Below, one piece after another: positions 7,904 to 14,890 of a DNA stretch of 16,105 bases (the stretch's first letter is position 1; every line of letters starts with the position of its first letter). The DNA lies in the NCBI GenBank assembly GCA_023301245.1, contig JALZUV010000268.1, positions 1 through 16,105 on the forward strand, given 5' to 3'. Source of the DNA: Rickettsiales bacterium (GTDB lineage: Bacteria; Pseudomonadota; Alphaproteobacteria; Rickettsiales; JALZUV01). The notes beneath the pieces were generated by a model that did not search any database, was not told the DNA's origin, and saw nothing but the letters and a program-made list of their open reading frames with translations. The translations under genes were made by a program, and so were the position numbers.

Positions 7904-8398
7904 CTACTTATTGAGAGTGATCGGCTGATTCTGCATACCTGTAGGTGTTTGTGAGGCGACAGAGGCGACTGTTTGACTATTGTCTCGAATATTATCGTCA
8001 ATGGCTTTATTTGCAGCTTCTAGAATTTTGTTATGCATGGGGTGATCGTCTAAATTATAGGTTTCTTTAACTTCGTTAAGTGCCGCGCGAATGTCACCGC
8101 CATTCTTTTGCGTAATATTTAATGCTTCTTGGCCAATTTGCTCGCCTGCATCTTCTGCAAACTCATTAGCTTTGAATTTGTTTCGTATGGTGCCAATAAC
8201 AGGAAGCATATCTAATATTCCTGTCTTTGCCGCTTCATCAGCGCCCTCTACTTTATGTGTTCGCGTAACATTTTTTATTTCTTCTAACGTTTCTCTAAAA
8301 GGAATCAAAGCGTTCTTAAGATTAATAAATTTTCCATTATCCTCAGCTGTGCTTGATGCCTGCAATAATGCTTCTACGTTATCATTTTTTGTTCCCAT
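7904..8398 (-). CDS. Orphan hypothetical protein, 164 residues, soluble and probably helical
   Basis: The family is not recognised. The ATG at 8398 is chosen because GTGAGAGAT lies three bases upstream, a good ribosome site. A longer frame from a TTG at 8449 exists, but that TTG is the first half of a TTGACA promoter box. The protein has no signal peptide or clear membrane helix; the most hydrophobic part is GILDMLPVIGTI in the middle. It is rich in Ala, Asn, Glu and Lys in helix-friendly spacing, and ends in a polar Ser/Thr/Gln/Asn-rich tail. There are no cysteines in the chosen frame. It lies 91 bases downstream of the last flagellar gene on the same strand, so read-through is possible, but a separate promoter is visible. 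Its TAG stop is one base from the convergent fadN stop, with no terminator hairpin between them. A flagellar role is possible from position only. Confidence 0.7.
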   Translation of the reverse strand: MGTKNDNVEALLQASSTAEDNGKFINLKNALIPFRETLEEIKNVTRTHKVEGADEAAKTGILDMLPVIGTIRNKFKANEFAEDAGEQIGQEALNITQKNGGDIRAALNEVKETYNLDDHPMHNKILEAANKAIDDNIRDNSQTVASVASQTPTGMQNQPITLNK

Positions 8399-8420
8399 AA
8401 TATCTCTCACGTTTTTGTTC

Positions 8421-8449
8421 TTAATGAGAGTAACAGACTTATGTGTCAA
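8421..8449 (-). promoter_or_regulatory. Promoter with consensus -35 for the orphan gene
   Basis: On the minus strand TTGACA (8449-8444) is a perfect sigma-70 -35 box. The best -10 at 17-base spacing is CATTAA (8426-8421), which matches only three of six positions. Transcription would start about 15-20 bases before the ATG at 8398. The DNA directly upstream of the -35 is pure A/T, as in UP elements that contact the RNA polymerase alpha subunit. Confidence 0.5.
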
Positions 8450-8474
8450 AATTATTAATAAAAATTAATAATTT
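8449..8474. repeat. Perfect AT-only inverted repeat (11-bp arms, 4-base loop)
   Basis: The arms AAATTATTAAT (8449-8459) and ATTAATAATTT (8464-8474) pair perfectly around AAAA. The dyad lies 15 bases past the FliK-like stop. On the minus strand it is followed by only a few T's before TTGACA, with which it shares its last base. It could be a weak terminator of the flagellar operon, an operator, or the UP element of the orphan promoter. An all-AT stem is weak for termination, so the role is open. Confidence 0.6.
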
Positions 8475-8489
8475 ATAGGATTTCTGTAA

Positions 8490-10922
8490 CTAAGCCATTA
8501 CGTCAGGTGCATCCGATAGGATATCTTTCATCGGCAGGATGGGGAAGGGCGTGGCCACTTGGAAGCTTACGCCACCCTTAATGCCAGTGATGGCGGCGGA
8601 GCCTTCGTAAATTTCTCGGATATTTTGGCGATCAGTATCGCTTAATGTATTTTGCGAGCGGATGATGAGGTCAAACTGCATGGCTTCGGGGCGTTTGCGA
8701 ATAAAGCCGTCAAACTGCATGGGGCCCATTTCGCTCAATTTTATTTCCATAATAAAACGGGTGCCCGATGCCTCGCCTTCATCGCCCGATTGCGGTTCTT
8801 TCCTTAGAAATAACCTAGCTTGATACCAATTTTCGCCATCATGCACGGGTACAAAAGCCGCCTGCCAATTAGGACTGGGTGAATCGGTGAAAAGTTGCTT
8901 TAAGTTGGCAAATTCGGTGGTGAGTTTTTTGACTAAATCGCCGCGATTATTTTGCTCTAATATTTTTATCGCCTCATCTCCCATCCACTGATTAATATTA
9001 CCGCCGCGCAAAGCGGAGACGAAAAATAACATTGCCGTTGCCATGCGCGGTCCAGGTTTTGGAATAATGTTATCCAATATTTGAGCCGCAATAGCTGGCT
9101 GAGTTTGAGTAATAATTTTTAGCGCTTCCTGCAGGCTAGTCCACTGCATTGAAAGCTCAGATAGCGGCGCAGGCGAGGTGCTAATTTGTGCCGCCAGTGT
9201 GGTGATGCTTTGTGGCAATTGTATCGTTTCGACCTTCAAAACCAAACTAGTGCCAATCGGTAAAGCAGTGGCCGCACCAGAAGGTGAGGGGATGGAAACT
9301 TTCAATGTTCCCAGTGCAGTTTTCACCACTGTTTCGCCTGATTGCTCGTGGCCTATCACTTGGGCAGGAATCAGGCCTTGTGCCAGTTGCGTGGCCGTGG
9401 GGGTAAGGGTGGGAGTCGCTACCGCCGTCGTTGCTGCGGGGGTAATGTTAGTGGCAGCAGTGGCCGTAGGGGTGGCCGCCGTTGTGCTAACCGTGGCAGG
9501 GTTAATATTATTTGTAACTTGCGTTGATGCCGCATTAGTCGTTGTGGTGGCGGCAGCTACAGGAACTGCATTGGTAGTAAGGGCAGCAGCAGGATGAGCG
9601 CTAACTGTATTTGGGGTTACGGATGCAATATTAGTCGAAGTGGTAGTTGCTGCGGATGCTGAGCTAGCGGCAACTGCTTGTCCTGCTATGAGGGCTGATG
9701 GCGGAGCGGTTGGAGCAGTTGAGGTGCTAGTTGAGGGTGCAGCTGTTGTTGACGCAACAGTAGCGGCTGCTGTGGTAGCGGCCGTAAGGTTAGTGGGGGC
9801 GGCAGTAGTAACAGCTGCCGTTTGTGTCGTGACCGCAGTTGTTGCTGCATTAGAAGTTAGATTAGTCGTTGCAGCGGTGCTTGTTGCGTTTGTAGGAGCC
9901 ACGGCGCTAGGGGCTGCAGCAGTGGCTGCCGTTGTTGTTGCGGCTGCCGTAGTTGTTGCAGTAGGGGTAGTAGTTGTAGCAGTAGGCGCGACATTAGTGC
10001 TTGGCGATGCTGCTATTGTAGGCGCAACAGTGGAGGGGGTAGCCGCCGTTGGGCTAGCGCTAGTGGTTGCTGGCGCTGTCACTGTTTGGACGGCAGCAGG
10101 CGGAGCGGCTGATGGTGTTGTCGGGGCAGTAGCAACATTCGTAGTGGCTGCTGGTGTTGTCACTGTTTGGACGGTGGTAGGGGGAACGGCTGATGTTGTT
10201 GGTGCAGTAGCGGTACCCGCTGTTACTGCTGGCGTTGTGGTAGAAGGCGGTGCGGTAGGCGCAGATGCAGTTAGTTGTGGAGTTTGAGGCAGCTGAATAC
10301 TATTTGGTGCCAACTTCACGGTAAGGGTGGCCCCTGCTTGAAGCCTTGTGGTCGGCACATTAATTGAGTTTGGAAGTTGTTGTAAAATCTGCGGCAATTC
10401 GGGTGAGCGTGAAAGCAGTACCGCTTTTAAAGTGAAGGCATCGTTGGGTGAGATGGCCTGAGTCAACGGGGGCAAAGGAGTGTTGCGGGCGATGCTGGTT
10501 TGCTGTTGTGTACTCGCAGCGGCGGGGCTAGCAGGTTGCTTGCTCGTTTGTACGATATCATTCACTTGAATATCTTGGCCGCGCGGGTTTGTAGCTTTTG
10601 CGGTAAATTGTTTTGGGCTTAATCCATCGACCGAAAGCACCTTGGCTTTGACCCCCTCATGCGAGGTGGTGAGGCGTAATGAAATTACATTGCCCAGCTT
10701 TAAAGGTAACTCTGTTTTGAGCGAAACATCGCCTTTTAATGTGGCCAGTACCGCATTGCCACGGCTATCCACTTGGCTAATTTCGCCCTTAATAACCGTG
10801 CCCGACGGTAAGGCGATAATCCCTGCTGGAACTTGAGTTGCACCCCCCGCACCTGCGTTAGAGGCCACGCCTTTTAATAAGGCTGAACCGCTACTAACTG
10901 TAGTGCTTGAGAGGGTTGGCAT
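8490..10922 (-). CDS. FliK-like flagellar hook-length control protein with long Thr/Ala/Pro linker
   Basis: This 810-residue protein is probably the flagellar hook-length ruler, exported through the flagellar type III apparatus. The N-terminal part (about 30-90) is beta-rich (GTVIKGEISQVDSRG, LPLKLGNVISLRL), and a related stretch is near residues 160-212. Residues 217-512 are almost only Thr, Ala, Pro, Ser, Val and Asn. After a further beta-rich module (about 513-570) come a helical domain (about 585-680) and a C-terminal domain (about 720-800). The last domain has LSEMGPMQFDGF, FDLIIRSQNTLSD and INGIKGG-like ITGIKGG elements, resembling the FliK/Flg_hook export-switch domain (L..LG.v.v.l then a helix and G-rich end). 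It follows flhG by 7 nt with GTGAGAT before the ATG. The family assignment rests on this pattern plus context, and FliK is poorly conserved in Alphaproteobacteria, so the symbol is withheld. No signal peptide or membrane segment is seen. Confidence 0.6.
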   Translation of the reverse strand: MPTLSSTTVSSGSALLKGVASNAGAGGATQVPAGIIALPSGTVIKGEISQVDSRGNAVLATLKGDVSLKTELPLKLGNVISLRLTTSHEGVKAKVLSVDGLSPKQFTAKATNPRGQDIQVNDIVQTSKQPASPAAASTQQQTSIARNTPLPPLTQAISPNDAFTLKAVLLSRSPELPQILQQLPNSINVPTTRLQAGATLTVKLAPNSIQLPQTPQLTASAPTAPPSTTTPAVTAGTATAPTTSAVPPTTVQTVTTPAATTNVATAPTTPSAAPPAAVQTVTAPATTSASPTAATPSTVAPTIAASPSTNVAPTATTTTPTATTTAAATTTAATAAAPSAVAPTNATSTAATTNLTSNAATTAVTTQTAAVTTAAPTNLTAATTAAATVASTTAAPSTSTSTAPTAPPSALIAGQAVAASSASAATTTSTNIASVTPNTVSAHPAAALTTNAVPVAAATTTTNAASTQVTNNINPATVSTTAATPTATAATNITPAATTAVATPTLTPTATQLAQGLIPAQVIGHEQSGETVVKTALGTLKVSIPSPSGAATALPIGTSLVLKVETIQLPQSITTLAAQISTSPAPLSELSMQWTSLQEALKIITQTQPAIAAQILDNIIPKPGPRMATAMLFFVSALRGGNINQWMGDEAIKILEQNNRGDLVKKLTTEFANLKQLFTDSPSPNWQAAFVPVHDGENWYQARLFLRKEPQSGDEGEASGTRFIMEIKLSEMGPMQFDGFIRKRPEAMQFDLIIRSQNTLSDTDRQNIREIYEGSAAITGIKGGVSFQVATPFPILPMKDILSDAPDVMA
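9387..10274 (-). repeat. Low-complexity region encoding an uncharged Thr/Ala/Pro-rich linker
   Basis: These 888 bases encode residues 217-512 of the FliK-like protein. By reading, the segment contains no Lys, Arg, Asp, Glu, Phe, Trp, Tyr, Cys or Met and just one His. The DNA is a degenerate mix of GCN/ACN/GTN-type codons and not a pure microsatellite, so the composition appears selected at protein level. The bias also leaves the opposite strand free of stops over long stretches. Confidence 0.85.
10069..10211. repeat. Imperfect 81-bp tandem repeat inside the FliK-like gene
   Basis: The block CACTGTTTGGACGG occurs identically at 10080-10093 and 10161-10174, exactly 81 bases (27 codons) apart. 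Related sequence extends over about 10069-10133 and 10150-10211. Each copy encodes a VQTVT core preceded by a Pro-Pro pair. The spacing keeps the reading frame, so copy-number change would lengthen or shorten the linker by 27 residues. Confidence 0.75.
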
Positions 10923-10929
10923 TTTTATC

Positions 10930-11697
10930 TCACGCGTTTTGCAGTTGCGATTGCATGAGCTTCACCGCAATGGCCGCTGCATCGGTGGCGGCGGTACTTT
11001 GGGGGGATTTTTTCAGCATGGGAGATTGGCTACGAATAGCATCTCTCACCTTATTATCTTTACGGATAATGCCGAGTAATTTTGGCTCGTAATTCAAGAA
11101 ATTCTGGCATGCTTTTAAGATAGCACCATAAATTTTATCGCCTTCTTTTTGTGTGGTCGCTTGGTTGACTACGATTTGAATATCGGGCGTTTTACCTTGT
11201 TGTAGGCATAATTTAATAAAGGCATAAGCATCAGTAAGCGAAGTGGGTTCGTCGGTTAAGACAATCACTACACGGTCGGCGAGGGAAGCTAAAAACCGTA
11301 CATTATTTTCAATGCCTGCTCCTAAATCCATTATAACAAAATCATAATCGCCAGCAATATCTTGTAGCTGATTATTTAGCGTTTCTAATGCGGCATCTGG
11401 TAGTGCTGCCATATCGCCAGAGCCTGAACGACCAGGGATAATATCGAAGCCACCCTCTTCATACGGGTAGGCGATATCGCGTAGATGTTTGCCTTTGGTG
11501 AAAATATCGCTCAAATCTTGCGGTGGTGCGATACCAAGTTGCACATCAATATTGGCCAAGCCAACATCGCCATCTAATAAGCATGCACGGCGGCCAGCAC
11601 GCGCAAATAAATGCGTGAGTGTAATGCTCAACCATGTTTTACCTACCCCACCTTTTCCGGAAGCAACGGCGATAATATTCTTTTTCTTCGATGTCAT
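10930..11697 (-). CDS. flhG: Flagellar number regulator FlhG (MinD-like ATPase, FleN family)
   Basis: FlhG is a MinD/ParA-type ATPase that works with the GTPase FlhF to limit and place flagella at the cell membrane. The 255 residues start with the deviant Walker A motif SGKGGVGKT (residues 13-21), then LLDGDVGLANID (switch I region), FVIMDLGAG (Walker B/switch II) and a C-terminal amphipathic stretch rich in Ala, Met and Gln that could be the membrane-targeting helix (AAIAVKLMQSQLQ). The ATG at 11697 has GAGAGAG four bases upstream. No in-frame upstream start is available before the flhF stop. It lacks the N-terminal DQAxxLR element that other FlhG proteins use to stimulate FlhF. It lies 25 bases after flhF and 7 bases before the FliK-like gene. 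A plain MinD/ParA role is less likely given flhF next door. Confidence 0.9.
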   Translation of the reverse strand: MTSKKKNIIAVASGKGGVGKTWLSITLTHLFARAGRRACLLDGDVGLANIDVQLGIAPPQDLSDIFTKGKHLRDIAYPYEEGGFDIIPGRSGSGDMAALPDAALETLNNQLQDIAGDYDFVIMDLGAGIENNVRFLASLADRVVIVLTDEPTSLTDAYAFIKLCLQQGKTPDIQIVVNQATTQKEGDKIYGAILKACQNFLNYEPKLLGIIRKDNKVRDAIRSQSPMLKKSPQSTAATDAAAIAVKLMQSQLQNA

Positions 11698-11722
11698 AAA
11701 ACTCTCTCTTTTGCTTATCCGT

Positions 11723-12733
11723 TTATAATTTGCTGCGATATTGCATGAGCAAATTGCTCAAAGTTTTCGTGCCTAATGGTCCATATTCGCCGACCACACG
11801 GTCGGAGCTGCTGTAGTTACAAAAAGCGTAATCACCAATATGCGCTGCGCTTAATGCTCCACCAAAACGCCGCGAAATATCGCAACGTGTTAGTAGTAAT
11901 CGTTTTGCACCGCTTACTTCAAAGGCTTTACCAATATCGGCGGCTTCGGCAGCATCGCCACCTGCTGGCAAGGTTAATACAGGTTCAATGCCGGGTACTT
12001 GTAGATAGGGGCGAAGGTCTTTTAAATCTTGAATGTTATAAGGGTTGCAGCCGAAACTATCGATAAGCACGATTTGCTCTGGCGGTTGTGCATCAATAAT
12101 TTCTTGTAAGTCTTCGGCGCTTTCAGCTACTTCCAATTCGATACCAAGAATATCAGTGAATGAGCGGAATTGTTCAATGCCGCCTGCACGCTTTGTATCA
12201 AAAGTAATCGGCGTTATTGGTTGATTTTCCATGCTCAATTGCGCGGCAATTTTTGCGAGAGTCGTGGTTTTCCCTGCACCTGTTGGCCCGATTAACATCA
12301 GGCGGAATCCTGCCCGTGTGACGGGCAGCGGTAAGAAACGAAAATGCGCCTCTAGTGTTTTTGCCAATAATTTTCCTAATGCATCATCGCCACCTTGCGG
12401 TTCAAAGTCGAGCATTTTGGCTGTGTCCAAAAGCTCTTCTTGTAACTCCTCAGGAATAGAGTGAAAGCGCATAACTTTCTCTAATGCAGTGATGATAGAG
12501 CTACTACGTATCAAAGAAACTTCAGGGGTGATATTAGAGGAGTTAGCAGCTTTTGTAATGGGAGCTTCTTGCGTAAAGCTGACTTCATCTTGATCAATCG
12601 CGGCGGTCACCGAAACGCGCTTGCTGCTATCGTCGCGTGTGGTTGAAATGATAACCGCAGAGTCGCCTAATTCTTCACGAATTTGCTGCATTGCTGTTTG
12701 CATATTTGAAGCATGGAAGGTTCGTAATCTCAT
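11723..12733 (-). CDS. flhF: Flagellar biosynthesis GTPase FlhF (SRP-type)
   Basis: FlhF is a signal-recognition-type GTPase that marks the pole or site where the flagellar base is built. The N-terminus (RTFHASNMQTAMQQIREELG) has the usual FlhF B-domain start, followed by a linker and the NG domain. The G1 loop is GPTGAGKT (residues 149-156). The G2 region reads FDTKRAGGIEQF, G3 is DSFG starting at Asp225 in place of the more common DTAG, and G4 reads TRCD instead of TKLD. These look like family variants and not damage, because flanking positions (LIDSFGCNP, LLLTRCDISRRFGG) are well formed. The 336 residues are in the FlhF range. Its ATG overlaps the flhA stop codon (ATGA), implying translational coupling, and flhG follows. 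Confidence 0.9.
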   Translation of the reverse strand: MRLRTFHASNMQTAMQQIREELGDSAVIISTTRDDSSKRVSVTAAIDQDEVSFTQEAPITKAANSSNITPEVSLIRSSSIITALEKVMRFHSIPEELQEELLDTAKMLDFEPQGGDDALGKLLAKTLEAHFRFLPLPVTRAGFRLMLIGPTGAGKTTTLAKIAAQLSMENQPITPITFDTKRAGGIEQFRSFTDILGIELEVAESAEDLQEIIDAQPPEQIVLIDSFGCNPYNIQDLKDLRPYLQVPGIEPVLTLPAGGDAAEAADIGKAFEVSGAKRLLLTRCDISRRFGGALSAAHIGDYAFCNYSSSDRVVGEYGPLGTKTLSNLLMQYRSKL

Positions 12734-14871
12734 AATTGACCTAAGGTTTTAATACTAGCTTTTGGATGAATTTCATTTTGCGACATGATGATGGTCATGG
12801 GGCGAAAACGTTCGACAATGGAACGTACATAAGGGCGTATAGAAGGGCTGGTAAGCAGCACAGGGTTTTGCCCTTGCAGTGCAAATTGGTCGAATTTATT
12901 TCGAACAATACCGATGAATTCTTGAATCTTGCTGGGTGCCATACTTAAGGTGCGTTCTTCGCCTGTGCCGACAAGGCTACCCGTAAATTCTTGCTCCCAT
13001 TTAGGCGAGAGGGCAAGGAGCGGAATGTAACCTTCATCGCCCGTATAAGCGTAACTAATTTGTCGAGCGAGACGAGTACGAACATGTTCCGAAATCATAG
13101 TGACATTTTGCGTAATACGCCCTGCTTCGGCGATAGATTCGATAATGGTTGGAAGGTCGCGAATGGAAATATGTTCTGATAATAAGTTCTGTAAAATACG
13201 CTGCACGGCACTAACCGAAATGACGGTTGGAATAATATCGGCAATAAGTTTTTGTTCGCCTGCTGGCAAATCATCTAATAGCTTTTGCGTTTCTGCATAA
13301 GAAAGTAAATCGGCCATATTATCTTTGACCATTTCGGTCAGATGGGTCGTTACAACCGTGGGTGGGTCAACCACTGTATAGTTACGAAATAGAGCTTCTT
13401 CGCGGTGGCTCTCTGCAATCCACATGGCGGGTAGGCCAAAGGTTGGCTCGGTCGTTTCTTCGCCGGGCAAACTTATTTTACCGCCTGATGGGTCCATTAC
13501 TAGCAGCATGTCAGGACGGATAGAACCGCGCGCGCATTCGATTTCTTTTACTTTAACCACGTAACTATTAGCGGGTAATTGCATGTTATCTTGAATACGA
13601 ACGGGCGGAATAATAAAGCCACTTTCACGCGCCATTTGTTTGCGAAGCGCTTTAATTTGTTCCGTCAGGCGGTGGCCTTTAGTATAGTTGATAAGCGGCA
13701 GTAACCCGTAACCTAATTCTAAGCGGAGCGAATCAATCTGTAGGCTTTCAGCCATATTTTCTTCTTCGGCCGGGGCTTGCGGTTGGCCATCTGCGCTCAT
13801 TTGCATAGCGCCCTCGGCACCACCTGCCATGCTGCGGGCGTTACCACCTGCTGTCATCGCTTCGGCTAAATCAGCTGGGTTTTTCCACGAGTACCAAGCG
13901 GTGTACCCTAAGACGCTAGAGAGCAGGAAGAATGGTATGAACGGAATGCCCGGCATAAGTGACAGCATAAATAGCATGCCACTGGTAAGGCCGAGCGCCG
14001 AAGGGAAGCGGCCTAATTGAGCAAGTACGGCTTTATCGGCCGAGCCTGCCACGCCTGCTTTTGTCACTAACATACCTGCTGCAGTCGAAACAATTAAAGC
14101 AGGAATTTGGCTTACTAGGCCATCGCCAATGGTAAGGACGGTGTAAGTATTGAGTGATTCGCTGAAGGCTAATTCATTTTGCGCGACACCAATTAAAATG
14201 CCGGCAATGAGGTTAATGAAAGTAATGAGGAGGCCTGCAATTGCATCGCCTCGAACAAATTTACTTGCACCATCCATCGCACCAAAGAAGGTTGATTCAT
14301 CTTCCAATTCTTTACGGCGTGTTTTCGCTTCATGTTCTTCGATAAGGCCTGCCGATAAATCGGCATCAATGGCCATTTGTTTGCCGGGCATCGCATCCAA
14401 ACTAAAACGTGCGGAAACCTCGGCAATACGGCCTGAACCCTTGGTAATTACGATGAAATTAATGATGGTTAGAATACCAAAAATAATCACACCAATGATG
14501 ATGGAGCCCTGCATAACAAAGCCACCGAAAGCTTCAATAACCCCTCCTGCAGCATCCGCCCCTTCATGACCCTTCGATAGAATGAGTCGAGTGGAGGCAA
14601 TGTTTAGTGAGAGTCGCAACATCGTCGCGACTAGTAGAATGGTTGGAAATGAGTTTAGATTAAGCGGCTTATCAACGAATAAAACCGTCATCAAAATAAG
14701 CACAGAAAGGGTAATGGAAACACCCAATAATAAATCGAGTAATTGTGACGGAATGGGTAACATCAAAACGGTAAGAATACCGATAATACCGATCGCGAAG
14801 AAAATATCGGAACGGCCCAATACCGTTCTGGCATGGCCTTTAAATGATGTCATGTTTTGTGAGTCAGCCAC
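12730..14871 (-). CDS. flhA: Flagellar type III export gate protein FlhA
   Basis: FlhA forms the nonameric export gate of the flagellar type III secretion system in the inner membrane; its cytoplasmic domain docks chaperone-substrate complexes. The 713 residues (E. coli 692) begin with a membrane block of about eight hydrophobic segments from near residue 20 to 320. The FHIPEP-family signature RFSLDAMPGKQMAIDADL lies at about 154-171, with the conserved charged loop DESTFFGAMDGASKFVRGD after it. The cytoplasmic domain runs from about 380 to the end, with VRIQDN and PAMWIAE. The chosen start is GTG at 14871 with AAGG nine bases upstream. The ATG at residue 7 (14853) is an alternative but its ribosome site would be too distant. 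The start codon abuts a perfect hairpin that covers the flbD stop. The 3' end overlaps flhF by four bases. Confidence 0.96.
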   Translation of the reverse strand: MADSQNMTSFKGHARTVLGRSDIFFAIGIIGILTVLMLPIPSQLLDLLLGVSITLSVLILMTVLFVDKPLNLNSFPTILLVATMLRLSLNIASTRLILSKGHEGADAAGGVIEAFGGFVMQGSIIIGVIIFGILTIINFIVITKGSGRIAEVSARFSLDAMPGKQMAIDADLSAGLIEEHEAKTRRKELEDESTFFGAMDGASKFVRGDAIAGLLITFINLIAGILIGVAQNELAFSESLNTYTVLTIGDGLVSQIPALIVSTAAGMLVTKAGVAGSADKAVLAQLGRFPSALGLTSGMLFMLSLMPGIPFIPFFLLSSVLGYTAWYSWKNPADLAEAMTAGGNARSMAGGAEGAMQMSADGQPQAPAEEENMAESLQIDSLRLELGYGLLPLINYTKGHRLTEQIKALRKQMARESGFIIPPVRIQDNMQLPANSYVVKVKEIECARGSIRPDMLLVMDPSGGKISLPGEETTEPTFGLPAMWIAESHREEALFRNYTVVDPPTVVTTHLTEMVKDNMADLLSYAETQKLLDDLPAGEQKLIADIIPTVISVSAVQRILQNLLSEHISIRDLPTIIESIAEAGRITQNVTMISEHVRTRLARQISYAYTGDEGYIPLLALSPKWEQEFTGSLVGTGEERTLSMAPSKIQEFIGIVRNKFDQFALQGQNPVLLTSPSIRPYVRSIVERFRPMTIIMSQNEIHPKASIKTLGQL

Positions 14872-14890
14872 CTATATAAACCTTATATAG
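14872..14890 (-). promoter_or_regulatory. Perfect hairpin across the flbD stop and flhA ribosome site
   Basis: Arms CTATATAA and TTATATAG (8 bp, perfect) enclose a three-base loop that reads GGT in the mRNA. The left arm contains the flbD stop codon TAA, the AAGG ribosome site is half in the arm and half in the loop, and the GTG start of flhA follows the right arm with no gap. A ribosome finishing flbD would melt it. It has no U-tract, so it is not a terminator. Confidence 0.65.

Noticed and set aside
8399..8449. Extended TTG start for the orphan gene, adding 17 residues
   Set aside because: The TTG is part of a perfect TTGACA -35 box with no ribosome site before it, while the ATG at 8398 has GTGAGAGAT at good distance.
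9640..10287. Long plus-strand open frames opposite the FliK-like gene (also 9178-9597)
   Set aside because: Their Ala/Val-rich products are the reverse complement of the Thr/Ala linker codons, with no ribosome site or domain; the bias simply removes stops.
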